DNA of 20,223 nucleotides. Origin: Kipferlia bialata (taxonomy: Eukaryota; Fornicata). The position numbers and the translations under genes were made by a program. Under the pieces are notes generated by a model. It was not told the DNA's origin. It searched no databases and saw only the letters and a program-made list of their open reading frames with translations. Shown piece by piece: positions 1 to 12,000 of this stretch (positions are counted from its first letter, which is position 1; each line of letters begins with the position of its first letter). Location of the stretch: NCBI GenBank assembly GCA_003568945.1, contig BDIP01000385.1, forward strand, positions 1 through 20,223. Reading direction: 5' to 3'.

Positions 1-3000
1 TCCGTCAAATCCCGCCCCTGTTCCCCCCCCCCCCCCCCCCCAATCTTGGTATGATACTGATTCTGTGTTGAGAGACATTCTGACGCCAGTTAGTGGACAT
101 TGGCTAGCTGTCCTCTCTGACCATGATGTCCATATGTATGACCTTACAGACACCCAGTGGATGGAGTCTCCCTACCCCACACAGGTACAGTCTTATGGAT
201 ATACATAATACAATTGGTGGGGGCAGTTGTATATTGTATTTTCTGTCTCGATTCACCTGGTGATCTCACCCCTGTCCCTCCCCCTCCCGCACCCCTTGTA
301 CGAGACCTGGGACAGCATTGAGATGGACTCTCCCTCTCTAGCCATGGACTGTGTCTCTGGGGTACCCCGTCTGGCACTAGTCACTCGACATGACTTCCTA
401 GTCTACTCTCTCTCCCCCTCCTTAGAGTGGAGACTAGAGCAGACACTACCTCTAGACAGTGAGTGGAGTCATGGACACCAAGACAGAGTGCAGGTATTAG
501 CATATAGTACAATAACCCCCCCCCCCCCCTATTCCTCCTATAGGTATTTTATATGCAGCTCCCTCACACCCAGGTATCTCTGTATGGCGACTCTCTGACC
601 CTGTCATCAGGGGGCACTCTCCTCTGGTACTCTCTAGATACCAGCAGAGACACCCTCCTACCCTCTGACAGTGTCACCCTTCCTCCCACTCTCTCTGTGT
701 CGTCAATGGTATCGTGTGAGGACGGAGTGTGGGTGAGGGGTGATACCCTCGATGCTACTGGAGAGCAGTTGCCTGTGGTGTCACTGTACACTCACCCTGT
801 CTCTCTCCCCTGGAGAGAGAGAGAGAGAGACCTGGAGGTAGAGGATGAGATCTACTACTCCAAGACGCTGTCTTCCAGGCCTGGGTATGCATCCAATGCC
901 CCACCCAGTGTCCAGAAAACCAATGCAGTGACTGCCTCAGCGGCCACCGCAACACCTGCTTCTACCTCTAAGAGTGTGGTATCCTCTTCACCCCTTCCTT
1001 CTACCCCCCGCTCCCCCTTCCCCCCTCCTGTGATGGGTATGGGTATGGATATGGGTGTGAAGGATGCCACCCCCGACCCAGTATTCACACTAGACACCGG
1101 CACTGACCCCACCTCCACCCTCTCCTCCTCTGCCACCCCCGCAGCCTATACTGGTACCAGTATAGCAACACAGGCTGAGTGGATGGTGGTAGGGGCAGAG
1201 GGAGAGGCAGCCGCTATTGGTATGGTGTATGTGTATGAGAGACAGGATGACCTCTCCTGGGCTCTCTCCCAGACCCTCTCTCCACCTGTGGGTACTGTAC
1301 CCACTACTGTGGATGGTACACCCACCCTCTCCTATGGCCATACAGTGTCTCTTTCCCCCACCCTCGTCCTAGCCATCAGTGCCCCCCACTTGTCTGTAGA
1401 TGGCACAGACTCTGTCGGTGGGGTGTACATATACACACTGGTGGGTGGGTCTTGGGCGTTGGATACCACCCTCCTACCCCCTGTATCTGTCGCTGGTACC
1501 ATGTTTGGCTCCGATGTTGCGCTCTCTCCCTGGCAGGCTGTGGTGGCTGGTGTCTCCAGTGTATACCACAGCGCCTATTCTGCTGGTATATGGGGTGAGG
1601 TGACCACTGTCCCTGAGGCGGTGGCCGGTGTATACGCCCTAGGGGTGGTACGTGTGGGAGCTGCCGGTCACTGGGTATCTATCATGACCCACTCCCATCT
1701 CTTCCTCTACCACACCGAGGAGTATGGGTGGGCGGATGTACCGACCCAGACCATTGAGCACGGATATGATACTGATGATGTCACTGTCACACTGAGTGTA
1801 CATAGTGAGAGTGCCAGCCTCGCTCTCTCTGCATATGATGCTGGGAATGCATGTGTGGATGTGTACTCTCTGTCTGAGTCCACTTGGGTGTTTCAGACCA
1901 CCATCACTGGGGTACAGGGTTCCACACTCTCCCTCTATGCTAGCACCCTAGCCATAGGGTCAGAGGCTGGTGTGGAGGTATACTCCAATGACTTCTCATC
2001 TGGGTGGGTGAGTACACTATCCCTCACACCTGACCTAAGTGGTGGTGCATGTGATGTGGCACTCTCTCCATATGGTCTCTTTGTTGGTGCTCCTGCTATT
2101 GAGTCAGGTGGCGGTGGAGTGTACTGGTTCTCAGCTGCTGTACCCACACCCACACCATCCTCCGCCGTAGAGACGCTTCTAGAGGAGCTTGAGGTTGTAC
2201 CTTCCCTACTCCAGCCTAGTGTGACTGCCAGTGCTCACGCTGGGCATGCTGTATCCTCTAGTGCAGACTGGATAGCTGTGGGCGCCCCTAATGACGCTAG
2301 TGACGAGGGCCGTGTGTACATGTACCAGACCGTCCCAGACACTGGTGTGCATACACTCCACAGCACCCTCTCCCCCATTGGTACCCCAGTTGCATCAGGG
2401 GGTGAGATACTCTTTGGCCAGTCTGTCTCACTCTCTGGTGACAGACTGGCTGTGTCTGCTCCCAAGGTGCAAGGGTCTGGTGTCGACGGAGTGGGTGTGG
2501 TGTACATGTACCACTACAATGTGGACACTTGGGAGGAGACCGCCACTCTGATACCCCCTGTCAGCACCCTTGACCACTCATTCGGTACTAGCATCGGCCT
2601 GAATGGTGATCACCTAGTTGTTACGGCAGCGGATACTGTGTATAGTGTCAGGTACACTGAAGGGTCGGGGTGGGGGACTGTGACGCCTGTGTCAGAGCCT
2701 GTTGTTGGTGCATTCGCTGGCCTTACCTCCCAGATCTCTCTCGATGGAGGCTGGGCAGCTATAGTCACATCCGACCTATTGGTTCTGTATGACCTGTCTC
2801 TCTCAGAGTGGCACCTGCAGACACCCTACCAGACCATTTCCCATGGATATGCCACATCAAAGCTAGGTGTGGATCTAGACATGGAGTCGGGTCGATGTGC
2901 TATCAGTGTCTACGATACTACTCTCCAGTGTGTGGATGTGTATGGCTACGTTGACCCCACCTGGGTTCTAGAACAACACTTGACGGGAGTAGTGGGGACC

Positions 3001-6000
3001 AGCATATCTATGCATGGGGCTCTCCTTGCTATCGCCTCCGATATCAGTGTAGAGGTGTATGCCCATGACTCTACCCTTGGTATCTGGGGACACACCACCT
3101 CCATTGCACCTGCTGAGAGTACACAGATAGCATCTGTGGATATCTCTGACGGAGGTCTTGTTGTTGGCGACACCCTGCTTACTAACGCTGCTGCAGCAGA
3201 GGCTGGTGGGGTGTATTCTATCCCAATCACCTCTGTGAGCCTAGGCTATCTCACACTACCCGGGTCCCCCAGTGCCTCCCTATTAGAGCAACTGGCTATT
3301 TCCCCCACACTCCTTCAGCCCTCCTGTGCTGCTGACGCCCATGTAGGTGCTACAGTAGCCACCCATGGACACTGGTTAGTGATTGGAGCCCCTCAGGAAT
3401 CAGCTCTGAGGGGACGGGTATATGTCTACAAGCTCCAGTCTAGTACTGGTGACTGGCTACCTTTCCAGATTATTGATCCCCCTGTTTCATCCTTAGCGTC
3501 GCTTTCTGGTAGTCTAGAGTTGTCATTTGGACTCTCAGTGGCTGTTTATGGTGACAGGGTTGCTATTGGCGCCGAGGGTGAGAGGCTAGACGACCTCGAC
3601 CATGTCGGTACTGTCTACACCTACACACTCTCTGGGGCATCGTTTGAGCTTGAGACCAAGTTCAGCCAGACAGTGAGTGCGGCTGGGTCCTACTTTGGAA
3701 AGAGTGTGGCCTTAGGCGATACAGACGTAGTCATCGGAGCAGTTGGCGATGTGTATACCTCCCGACTCTCTGAGGGAGTCTGGGGCTCCCTTCAGGAAGT
3801 GGTAGATCCCACTGGGACCTCTTTCACTTCTGATGAGTTCTCTCTTGTGGTAGACGAAGGCTGGTTGGCGGTACTCACCCGGAACGATCTCTACCTGTAC
3901 AAGACTAGTACAGACGCCTGGTACTCTGCGCCTACCCAGACTGTCACCCATGCCCTCGACTCCACCACCCTCTGTCTTACCCTGGACAGTGGGAGTGGGT
4001 GGGGCCGACTCGCTTTGGGTGAGACAACCGCCTCCACTGTCGATGTGTATGTCTATGACTATCCAGACTGTGACTCTGACGCTGAGTGGGCACTGGAGCA
4101 GCACCTCTCAGCTATGAGTGTGGAGCATGTGGCTATCTATGGGTCCAGCCTCATTCTATCCTCTGTAGGAGGGACAGCTGTCTACCTGCTAGATACAGTA
4201 TGGACTGCCGGTCCTTCTCTCACACCTGCCCTCAATGGGGAGTTGTCCTCCCTCACCGTCTCTGAGCATGGGGTGTTCCTCGGGTCCTCTGCATTAGAGT
4301 CAGGCGGCATTGCCGGGGCTGGGGGTATAGTGGTGTACTCAGCCACAATGCCGTCCCTTCCGTTTGAGCCTTGCCTCTCACTTACAATGCGTGCCCCTGG
4401 AATCACTGTTGTGGGAGACTCATATGTCATAGAGGCCTTCCCAGTCGACAAGTGCGACAGCATTGTCTCTGGTACGAGTGTGTTCATTACACTGTCAGAC
4501 TCCACTGGTGACATTCTAGAGACATGGTCAGTGGATGACAATGCAGTAGATGGGGTGTACTCTGTGACACATACCCTAGACTCCGTAGGAGAGTACTCTC
4601 TCTCCATCTTTGCGGAGGACCTGTCTGTGTCGCAGTCCCTCACAGTGTTAGAGGAGGCACCTGGGGTTGTATACCACTACCCGCCTATTGACAGCTACAC
4701 ACTGTCTGATTATAGTTACGACGAAGAGTACCCACTGAAAGCCTCTGACAGCAACACCTTCGTTTGCGAACATGATTATGGAGTGTTTGCTGTTTTTCAC
4801 AGAGACAGTCACAATGTCGAGAGCCGGTGGCAGTATGTTCAAGATATTGAGTTGCCCTCTGAGTCTCGTAACTCTGCGTATCATAACTACTTGTCTCTCG
4901 CAGTCGACGGAGACTGGATAGCTGTTGGTGACTGGCAACTCAACAGTTATAGTGGCGTTGTTTACCTCTTCAAGTTCAGTGATGGAGAGTGGGGGTATCA
5001 TGAAACCCTGCTGCCCCCAACAGCTGTGTCGTACCTGTACTTTGGGTATGCTGTTACCATCGGTTCAGACCTTATTATGGTGACAGCTAACGACTATGTA
5101 TTCGCAGTTGAGTACTCCCAAGAGACTGGTACATGGGGATCTGTATTGGGACTTGTGAGAGAGTCATCAGACCAGTTTTACAAATACACACAGATCCAAA
5201 CTGACGTCACTGACAACTGGGTATTCGTGCTAACTCCGAGATACTACTATTGGGATGCCAACCTCCTGTATGTATACGACCGCACATCTCCGGACTGGGT
5301 GTCGGCTCCCCTTCAGGTAGTCTCTCTTTCCAATTCATCTAAGAGCGACAACTCTGGGACGCTAGCAGCTAGCCGCAGTCATGATAGAGTCGTAATTGGA
5401 GTATTCTATAACTACGATTCGTATCCCTATGGGCTGGACATGTACAGCGTAGCGTACAATGGGGAACAATGGGTTGAGGAGGACAGCATTACCAGCGATT
5501 ATGAGAAGCGCGGCAACACAGACCCAATGTCTACCGTGGCTTCCAACGGTGATATTGTAGTAATTCGCCACTTTGAGGTGACATATGTCCAGATATTCAA
5601 CGACGCTACGTCTGTTTGGGACACAAGGACCATTGGGAGGCCGAGTTCTGATGACTTGGGGACATTTGCAACTCTGAGTTTGTGGGACAACGTCGAAGTG
5701 GTTGGAGAGTACATTTACCTGTACCCACAGGACGAAGTGTATGTGTATAGGGCGGCAGACCTATTTGTGTCTGAGGAGTGGCCTCTGGTGTCAGAGCATG
5801 TGGATCTTAAGATGACCCATACACAACCCAGTACGGGTTCCTTGACTCTATTCGATGCATACGGATATAAAGTCACTTCCAAAGTGGCTAGTCAACCAGA
5901 GTGTACACACGGCCTAGCATCTTCCTCTTGGGATAGTGAGGAATGTGTGTCTGCCCTCTCGTGGTCCTTGGACATGACATACGATGGTATTCAGAGGATG

Positions 6001-9000
6001 GAAGTGCGTGTAGGTGGAGAGCTTTTGGCAACTCGCACCTTGTATGTGTCCACACTCTCCCTCTTCTGGGCTGCATCAGCTGAGTTTTCAGCTGCATATT
6101 CTGATGTGTGTGAGCGGCAGACATTCGACGTTGATGTAAGAAACAACGTTGGAGGACTGATGCCTGTGGATTACGGTGCTTCCATCACTGCAGGGTTTGA
6201 CAGTGATGTCTTAGTCTCACCAACCTGGGTATCTAGTTCCAAGTCATACCGGTTCTCTGTACACGCACCTGCCACTGGTGGTCAGCACACTTTGAAGTGC
6301 TACATCGACGGAGAGGTACCCATGACTGCACTACACATATATACATATATACATTCTCCTGACACTTATCCCAGGTGCTAGCCACTGAGACGGTCACCAT
6401 CAGTCGCACTACCAGTGAGGCCTTCTCTATCATAGAGGTTGCTGCGACGGTGCCCCCCAACACCCCCTTCACCATAGTGGCATCCCCGAGGGATAGCTGT
6501 GACGCTGTGATTGGGGGCCGTACTGTAACTCTCACTGTCAAGAACAGTAACTTAGGTGTGTCAGAGACCGCAGCCCTCGAGGATAGTGGCGGTGACCCAA
6601 TGTACGCCCATACATTGTCGCTTGCCATTGAGGGAATCTACACGATTACAATGACTGTCGATGGTGTTACCAAGACAAACACTGTCAATGTTGCTTCAGC
6701 CAGTATCGATATTGGGGGCACGTCACGGTACATCTCCTCTCAGTACTCAGTACTATCTGGTACTCCTACCACACTAGGAGAGGCATTTACGGTGACTCTG
6801 GTCCTTAGAGATTCCGCCGATGTCCTTGTGAGATCCAATGCATACCCACTCTTTGGGTTTGACACTGAGATTCTTGTGGCTGGCACGTGGAGTTCCTACT
6901 ATGACCAGTACACATACTCTGGTGTGGTGTGTGGACTATCTCTGGACACCTCAGCGTTCCAAGTAGAAGTGGGTGGGAGCATCTTGCTCTCTGTCCCCAT
7001 TACTCTGACTCAGAGTGTCAGCCAGGCTGAGTCTGAGATTGATGCGGTAGACACTGTCCTCCCTGGAGCATCAGTCACCTACACACTCCTCCCCAGGGAT
7101 GCATGTCGTGTAGTCATGGGTGGACTCACTCTGTCATTCACGATATCCTCGTCTGACGGGTCTATTCTGGTTGATGAATCCGTCACTGATGTTTCAGTGG
7201 CACTTGAGTACACACATACTGTTGTGGTACCGGTTGAGGGTGCATACACAGCTACAATGACCTCTGGGGACGTCGCTATACAAGACACCCTCTACGCATC
7301 TCCCCACGCGATTATGAGGGACGGAAAGTACCGATACCTCTCTCCATCTCAGTCCACCCTCGTTGGGATCCCCACCTACATATGCTCCTACGACATCGTC
7401 CTAACCCTCGTCGATGTCACTGGGACCGCCATTCCTGTCAACCTCTATCCCAAGCTGGGGTTCGACTCCTCTCTTGGACTTGCAACATGGGATGAGACGT
7501 CACAGAACTACACACTCTCCGGCAGTGTATGTGATGGCCATGCAAGTGCGACCACCTTCTCAGTTGAGGTTGTAGGTGTGGTGATCTTCAGCGAGGCCGT
7601 TTCGCTGGCAAGAGATATGTCAGAGAGCGAGTCAGTGCTAGAGCTGCTCGACTTCTGCACCCCAGGGACTGTAGTCCCTATCACTATGCAACCCAACGAT
7701 GGGTGTGGGACAGTCTTCACTGGCCTGGACGTGACTCTCACTGTCCTCAACCCAGATGGATCAGAGTACTCGACTGAGATTGTCACAGACAGTGGGGGAG
7801 GAGTGTACAGCACATCTACAACACCTACATCTGAGGGAGAGTACATTGTCAGTATGTCCACTGGAGATTTGACAAAGAGTCACACGCTCTCTGTTGCAGT
7901 CCTCTCTGTCTTCCTAGGGGGGAGCTACACCCACGTCTCTGCAACCTACTCCTCTGTCGCTGGATTGCCCTCTTCTGCGGGCACATTTATCGCCTACCTC
8001 TCCCTACGCGATGTCACAGGTGCACTTATCACCCAGAACCTTGCACCGGTGATGGGGTGGGAGGGGTATACCAGGACTGGTGCATGGGACCAGGACAGTA
8101 GTACGTACTCTGGTATGAGCAGGGTGTGCTCTCTCGGACCCCAGACCTACAAGGCCCGGGTTGGATCAGTGGAGATCCTCTCCATAGACACCACCATCCT
8201 GGAGTATGGGTATCTGTCACAGAGTCTTAGCCAGGTGACTGTCACACCAGCCGCAAGTGTAGGCGGTACTATAACCGTGACAGTGACACCACAGGATGAC
8301 TGCGGAATAGCTGTGGCTGGCAAGGTGGTGGAGTTGTCGATAGTGTCAGGACCCTCCCCTATGGTTGTGACCCAGCACAGGACAACAGAGGTAGATGGGG
8401 TATACACATACTCATACAGTCCCACTGAGGAGGGCACCTACGCTGTCAGTGCATATGTTGGCAACACCCAACTTGAGGCCACGATGAGAGGGTCGGTGTC
8501 TCTGTACGAAGTGATAGATGTAGACGGTGCCACACAGTATGTGTCCTCCAACTCTGCACTGGAGAGTGTTCCTGCATCCGTGTCTTCAGCAGAGACAGTG
8601 ACCGGCGTAGTTACTCTTAAGGACTACAATGGAAACATCATCGACAAGGAGTGTCCTGTCACTGTAAAGTGGAGAGGAGGCGATGCTGGGACAGTGCAGT
8701 GGCAGAGTGACAGTAAGACTTACACAGTGTCACTCACTGCTCCCTCTTCCATGGCCCTTGGTGCTGACCTCTGGGTTGATGTCTCAGTTGATGGCAATCC
8801 CCTACTGTCAGCCCCTGTGACTCTTGCCCTGTCATTCAGTCCCTCTGGAGGTGGAAGCATTGCAGTATCAAGTGTAGCTGGCCTCACCATTCCTGATCTG
8901 ACAACCTGTGAGACAGTCAGTGTCACATTCCAGTTGGTGGATTCTGACTCTACTGCCGTGACAGCTGATCTCTCTGACTCTCTTACTGCCGGCTGGGACG

Positions 9001-12000
9001 GTGTCTTTGATGCAACACCAAGCTTTGATGGCACCAATACCTACTCCGTCTGGATCACGGCTCCATCTACGGTAGGAGAGCATGAGTACTCTGTTCGTAT
9101 TGGATCAGAGGTCGTGTCAACTGAGACTGTGTCTGTCTCCCAGAGTGTGTCTAGTGTCACCCTATCCCTGGTTCCTGAGGTGTTTGTGGTGGGAGACGCC
9201 TTTAGTATGGTAGTGGAACCCATTGATGAGTGTGGGGCAACAGTACTAGGCCAGCGTGTCTCCCTTAGGGTGACAAGTGGGTCTCTGGTGATACACGAAG
9301 CTGTTGTCTCAGATGTGGATAGTGTATACTCAGACTCCTACACGCTGGATACTGAGGGTGTGTACACTGTATTCATGGTGGTTGGTGACGTTGAGATTAC
9401 CGAGCAGATCACTGTGTCAACAGTAAGTGTCACTGCGTGTGACACTGTGTTCGACGTTTCATCCACTCTTGGTAGAGTCACAGGCCTACCTGAGTACTAT
9501 GGAGAAGACTTCAGTGCTGGTGTGACTCTCTATGCTGTCAATGGCTCTGTAATTGACTGTGATATCAGTCCAGTTATTGTGTGGTCATGTGGCGATGTAC
9601 AGACTGTATGGAGTCCAGAGCTGTCACAGTACATAGTCACCGGTAGTGCCGCACTAACTGGGGACTGCACTCTCACAGTGAGCCTTGACTCTCACACACT
9701 GGTGGCCAAGACCGTAACTCCCCTTACTGACACCCATCTGTCTCAGGGCCAGTCCTATCTGTCGGTTACTCCCCAAGTGTCAGTGGGTGAGGATGTCACG
9801 GTCTCTGTGTACCCCAAGAACCAGTATGGGATGGGGTTGACTGGCAGACTGATCTCTGTGTCAATCCTGGCCGGCCCCTCTCCTGTTGTAATGTACCGGG
9901 GTGTGACAACCGAGGGTAACCCTGGAGAGTATACATACACTTACACACCAACGTCAGAGGGAACCTACCGAATCAGTGGATACGTCGGCAATACCCTTCT
10001 CGAGTCCTCAGCTGATGGGAGTGTCGCTCTCTACACGGTTGCGGACTCTGGGACAACTTACTATGTATCCACACTTTCCTCACTTAGTGGGTTGCCACAG
10101 AGAGTGTCACTTGACGAGGAAGTGGCTGGCACTCTGGTCCTTAGGGATGGTGCTGGTGCACTAGTCTCTGCCCAGCTGGATGTGAGTGTGGCATGGGATG
10201 ACGGCACTCCTGGCATGGCTGTGTGGGACGGTGTGTCCACATACGCAATTACCCTCACATCACCTACCACTATTGCGGGTGTTGGTACCCGAAGAGTAGT
10301 GGTCAGTGTTGCTACTCAACCACTAATGGAAGTTGATGTAGAAGTTGCTCTTGCCGCTGCCTCTGAAGGGGGTGCAGAAGTACACGTTACTGCCATGGCA
10401 GGGCTATTCATTGGACAGCTTCACACCTGTGAGACTGTCACACTGTCTCTGCAGCTAGTGGATAGTGGTGATGTCCCTATTACATCTGACATGAGTAGTG
10501 ACCTATCCTGCGGGTGGGACGGTGCGAGAGACCTAGCACCAGAGTGGAATGGCGTTAGTATGTACACGCTTGATGTCACTGCGTCCTCCAGTGTTGGCAC
10601 GTACACCGTATCATGCTACCTTGGGGCTGTATCCTTAGCTACTGAGAGTGTGTCTGTGTACCAGATACCATCTCTTGACACTAGTGTCGAGGTACCCACC
10701 AGCGTACAGGCAGGGACTGACTTCGACATACTAGTCCTCCCCGTTGATGCATGTGGAGCACCTGTATCAGCGGTTGTGGAGGTGGAGATACTGACAGAGA
10801 GAGGCACTCTCTTGGAGCATGCCATACCTCCACCAACATCCCTTGGTAGATACACCCACCCCACAACTATTGAGGCAGAGGGCACCTTCTCAGTGAGCGT
10901 CACAGTTGGTACACTATCCTTCACACGTGTGCTTCGTGTAGCTGCTGCACAGGTTACAGTCGCTGGTGTTGACTGCTACCTCGCAGCTTCTCTCACCACC
11001 GTGTCTGGGCTGCCTGTATACAGAGACGCACCCTTCACTGTCGATGTCACTGTCTATGACGTATCTGGGGAGAAGGTCAGTTATGATCTCTCGCCCTTAA
11101 TCAACTGGACGTGTGGCACACTGGGTGTGACATGGAGAGGAAGTGTCAAGCAGTACTATGTGACAGGCAACGCTGGTGACAAAGCCTCCTGCATATTCAG
11201 TGTATCTGTGGATTCCATGGAACTGTACTCTGAGGTAGTTACACTCCAGGTTGACAGCTACCTGTCTCAGAGCCAATCTTCTATAGCTGCCGTTTCCCAA
11301 GTGGCTGTGGGTGATGACTTACTGATTGAGGTGTACCTCCGTAACCAGTATGGGAGTATACTCTCCATCCCCCAGAGCGTCACTGTGTCAGTGCTCTGTG
11401 GCCCTTCCCCCCTCACTATGGAGAAGGGGGTTGCAACTGCAGTAGCTGGAGGCACATACCAGTATACCACGTTGTTCCAGACGGAAGGTACCTACACGAT
11501 CACAGCCAACGTAGGTGCCTCACAGATAGAGGACACAGTGGCTGGGAGTGTGGCGAAGTACAGACTTGATGTCGATGGCATCCCCCACTTCGTCTCTTCC
11601 AACTCGGTTCTCTCGGGACTTCCCAGCACTCTGGAGATTGGCGCTTCTGCTACTGGCAGTCTCTCTCTCAGAGACTCTGCTGGCGTGACATCCACCACTA
11701 GGTTACCACTCACTATGTCGTGGGACGATGGCACTCCTATCAATGTCACGTGGTCTCCTGCAACCCACTCCTACCGTGTGCCAGTTGACAGTCCATCTAC
11801 AATGGACGGTGGGGGTATCAGATCCCTAGATGCTTACCTTGACGGACGTCTTCTGCTGACCTACTACGTGGCAGTTGCAATGAAGGTTACGCTCGAGGTC
11901 CCCGACCTATCTACACGATCACCTGGCACTCCCAAGAGTGTGTCTGTGGATCTGTGGATTGGGGGAGTCAGTGGCCTAGATGCATATCCTTCAATGGGAA

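Noticed and set aside
136-315. Alternative first intron GTATGA...ACAG, with a better acceptor
   Set aside because: It keeps frame but would delete the conserved propeller strand YDLTDTQW and PYPTQ, which is present in all other copies.
227-598. A separate small + strand gene
   Set aside because: Its middle part (305-493) is an exon of the giant gene that aligns with the propeller repeats. The rest is intron sequence, including a poly-C run.
811-830. GA-rich run as a microsatellite or regulatory element
   Set aside because: It is in frame inside the exon (R-E-R-E-R-D) and short, so it is explained by coding sequence.
6316-6381. The stop after position 6374 as the end of one gene and 6375 as a new gene start (or a frameshift)
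   Set aside because: A clean GTACCC...CCCAG phase-0 intron removes it and the Ig-like domain pattern continues across the join. The apparent start at 6375 is only a GTG.
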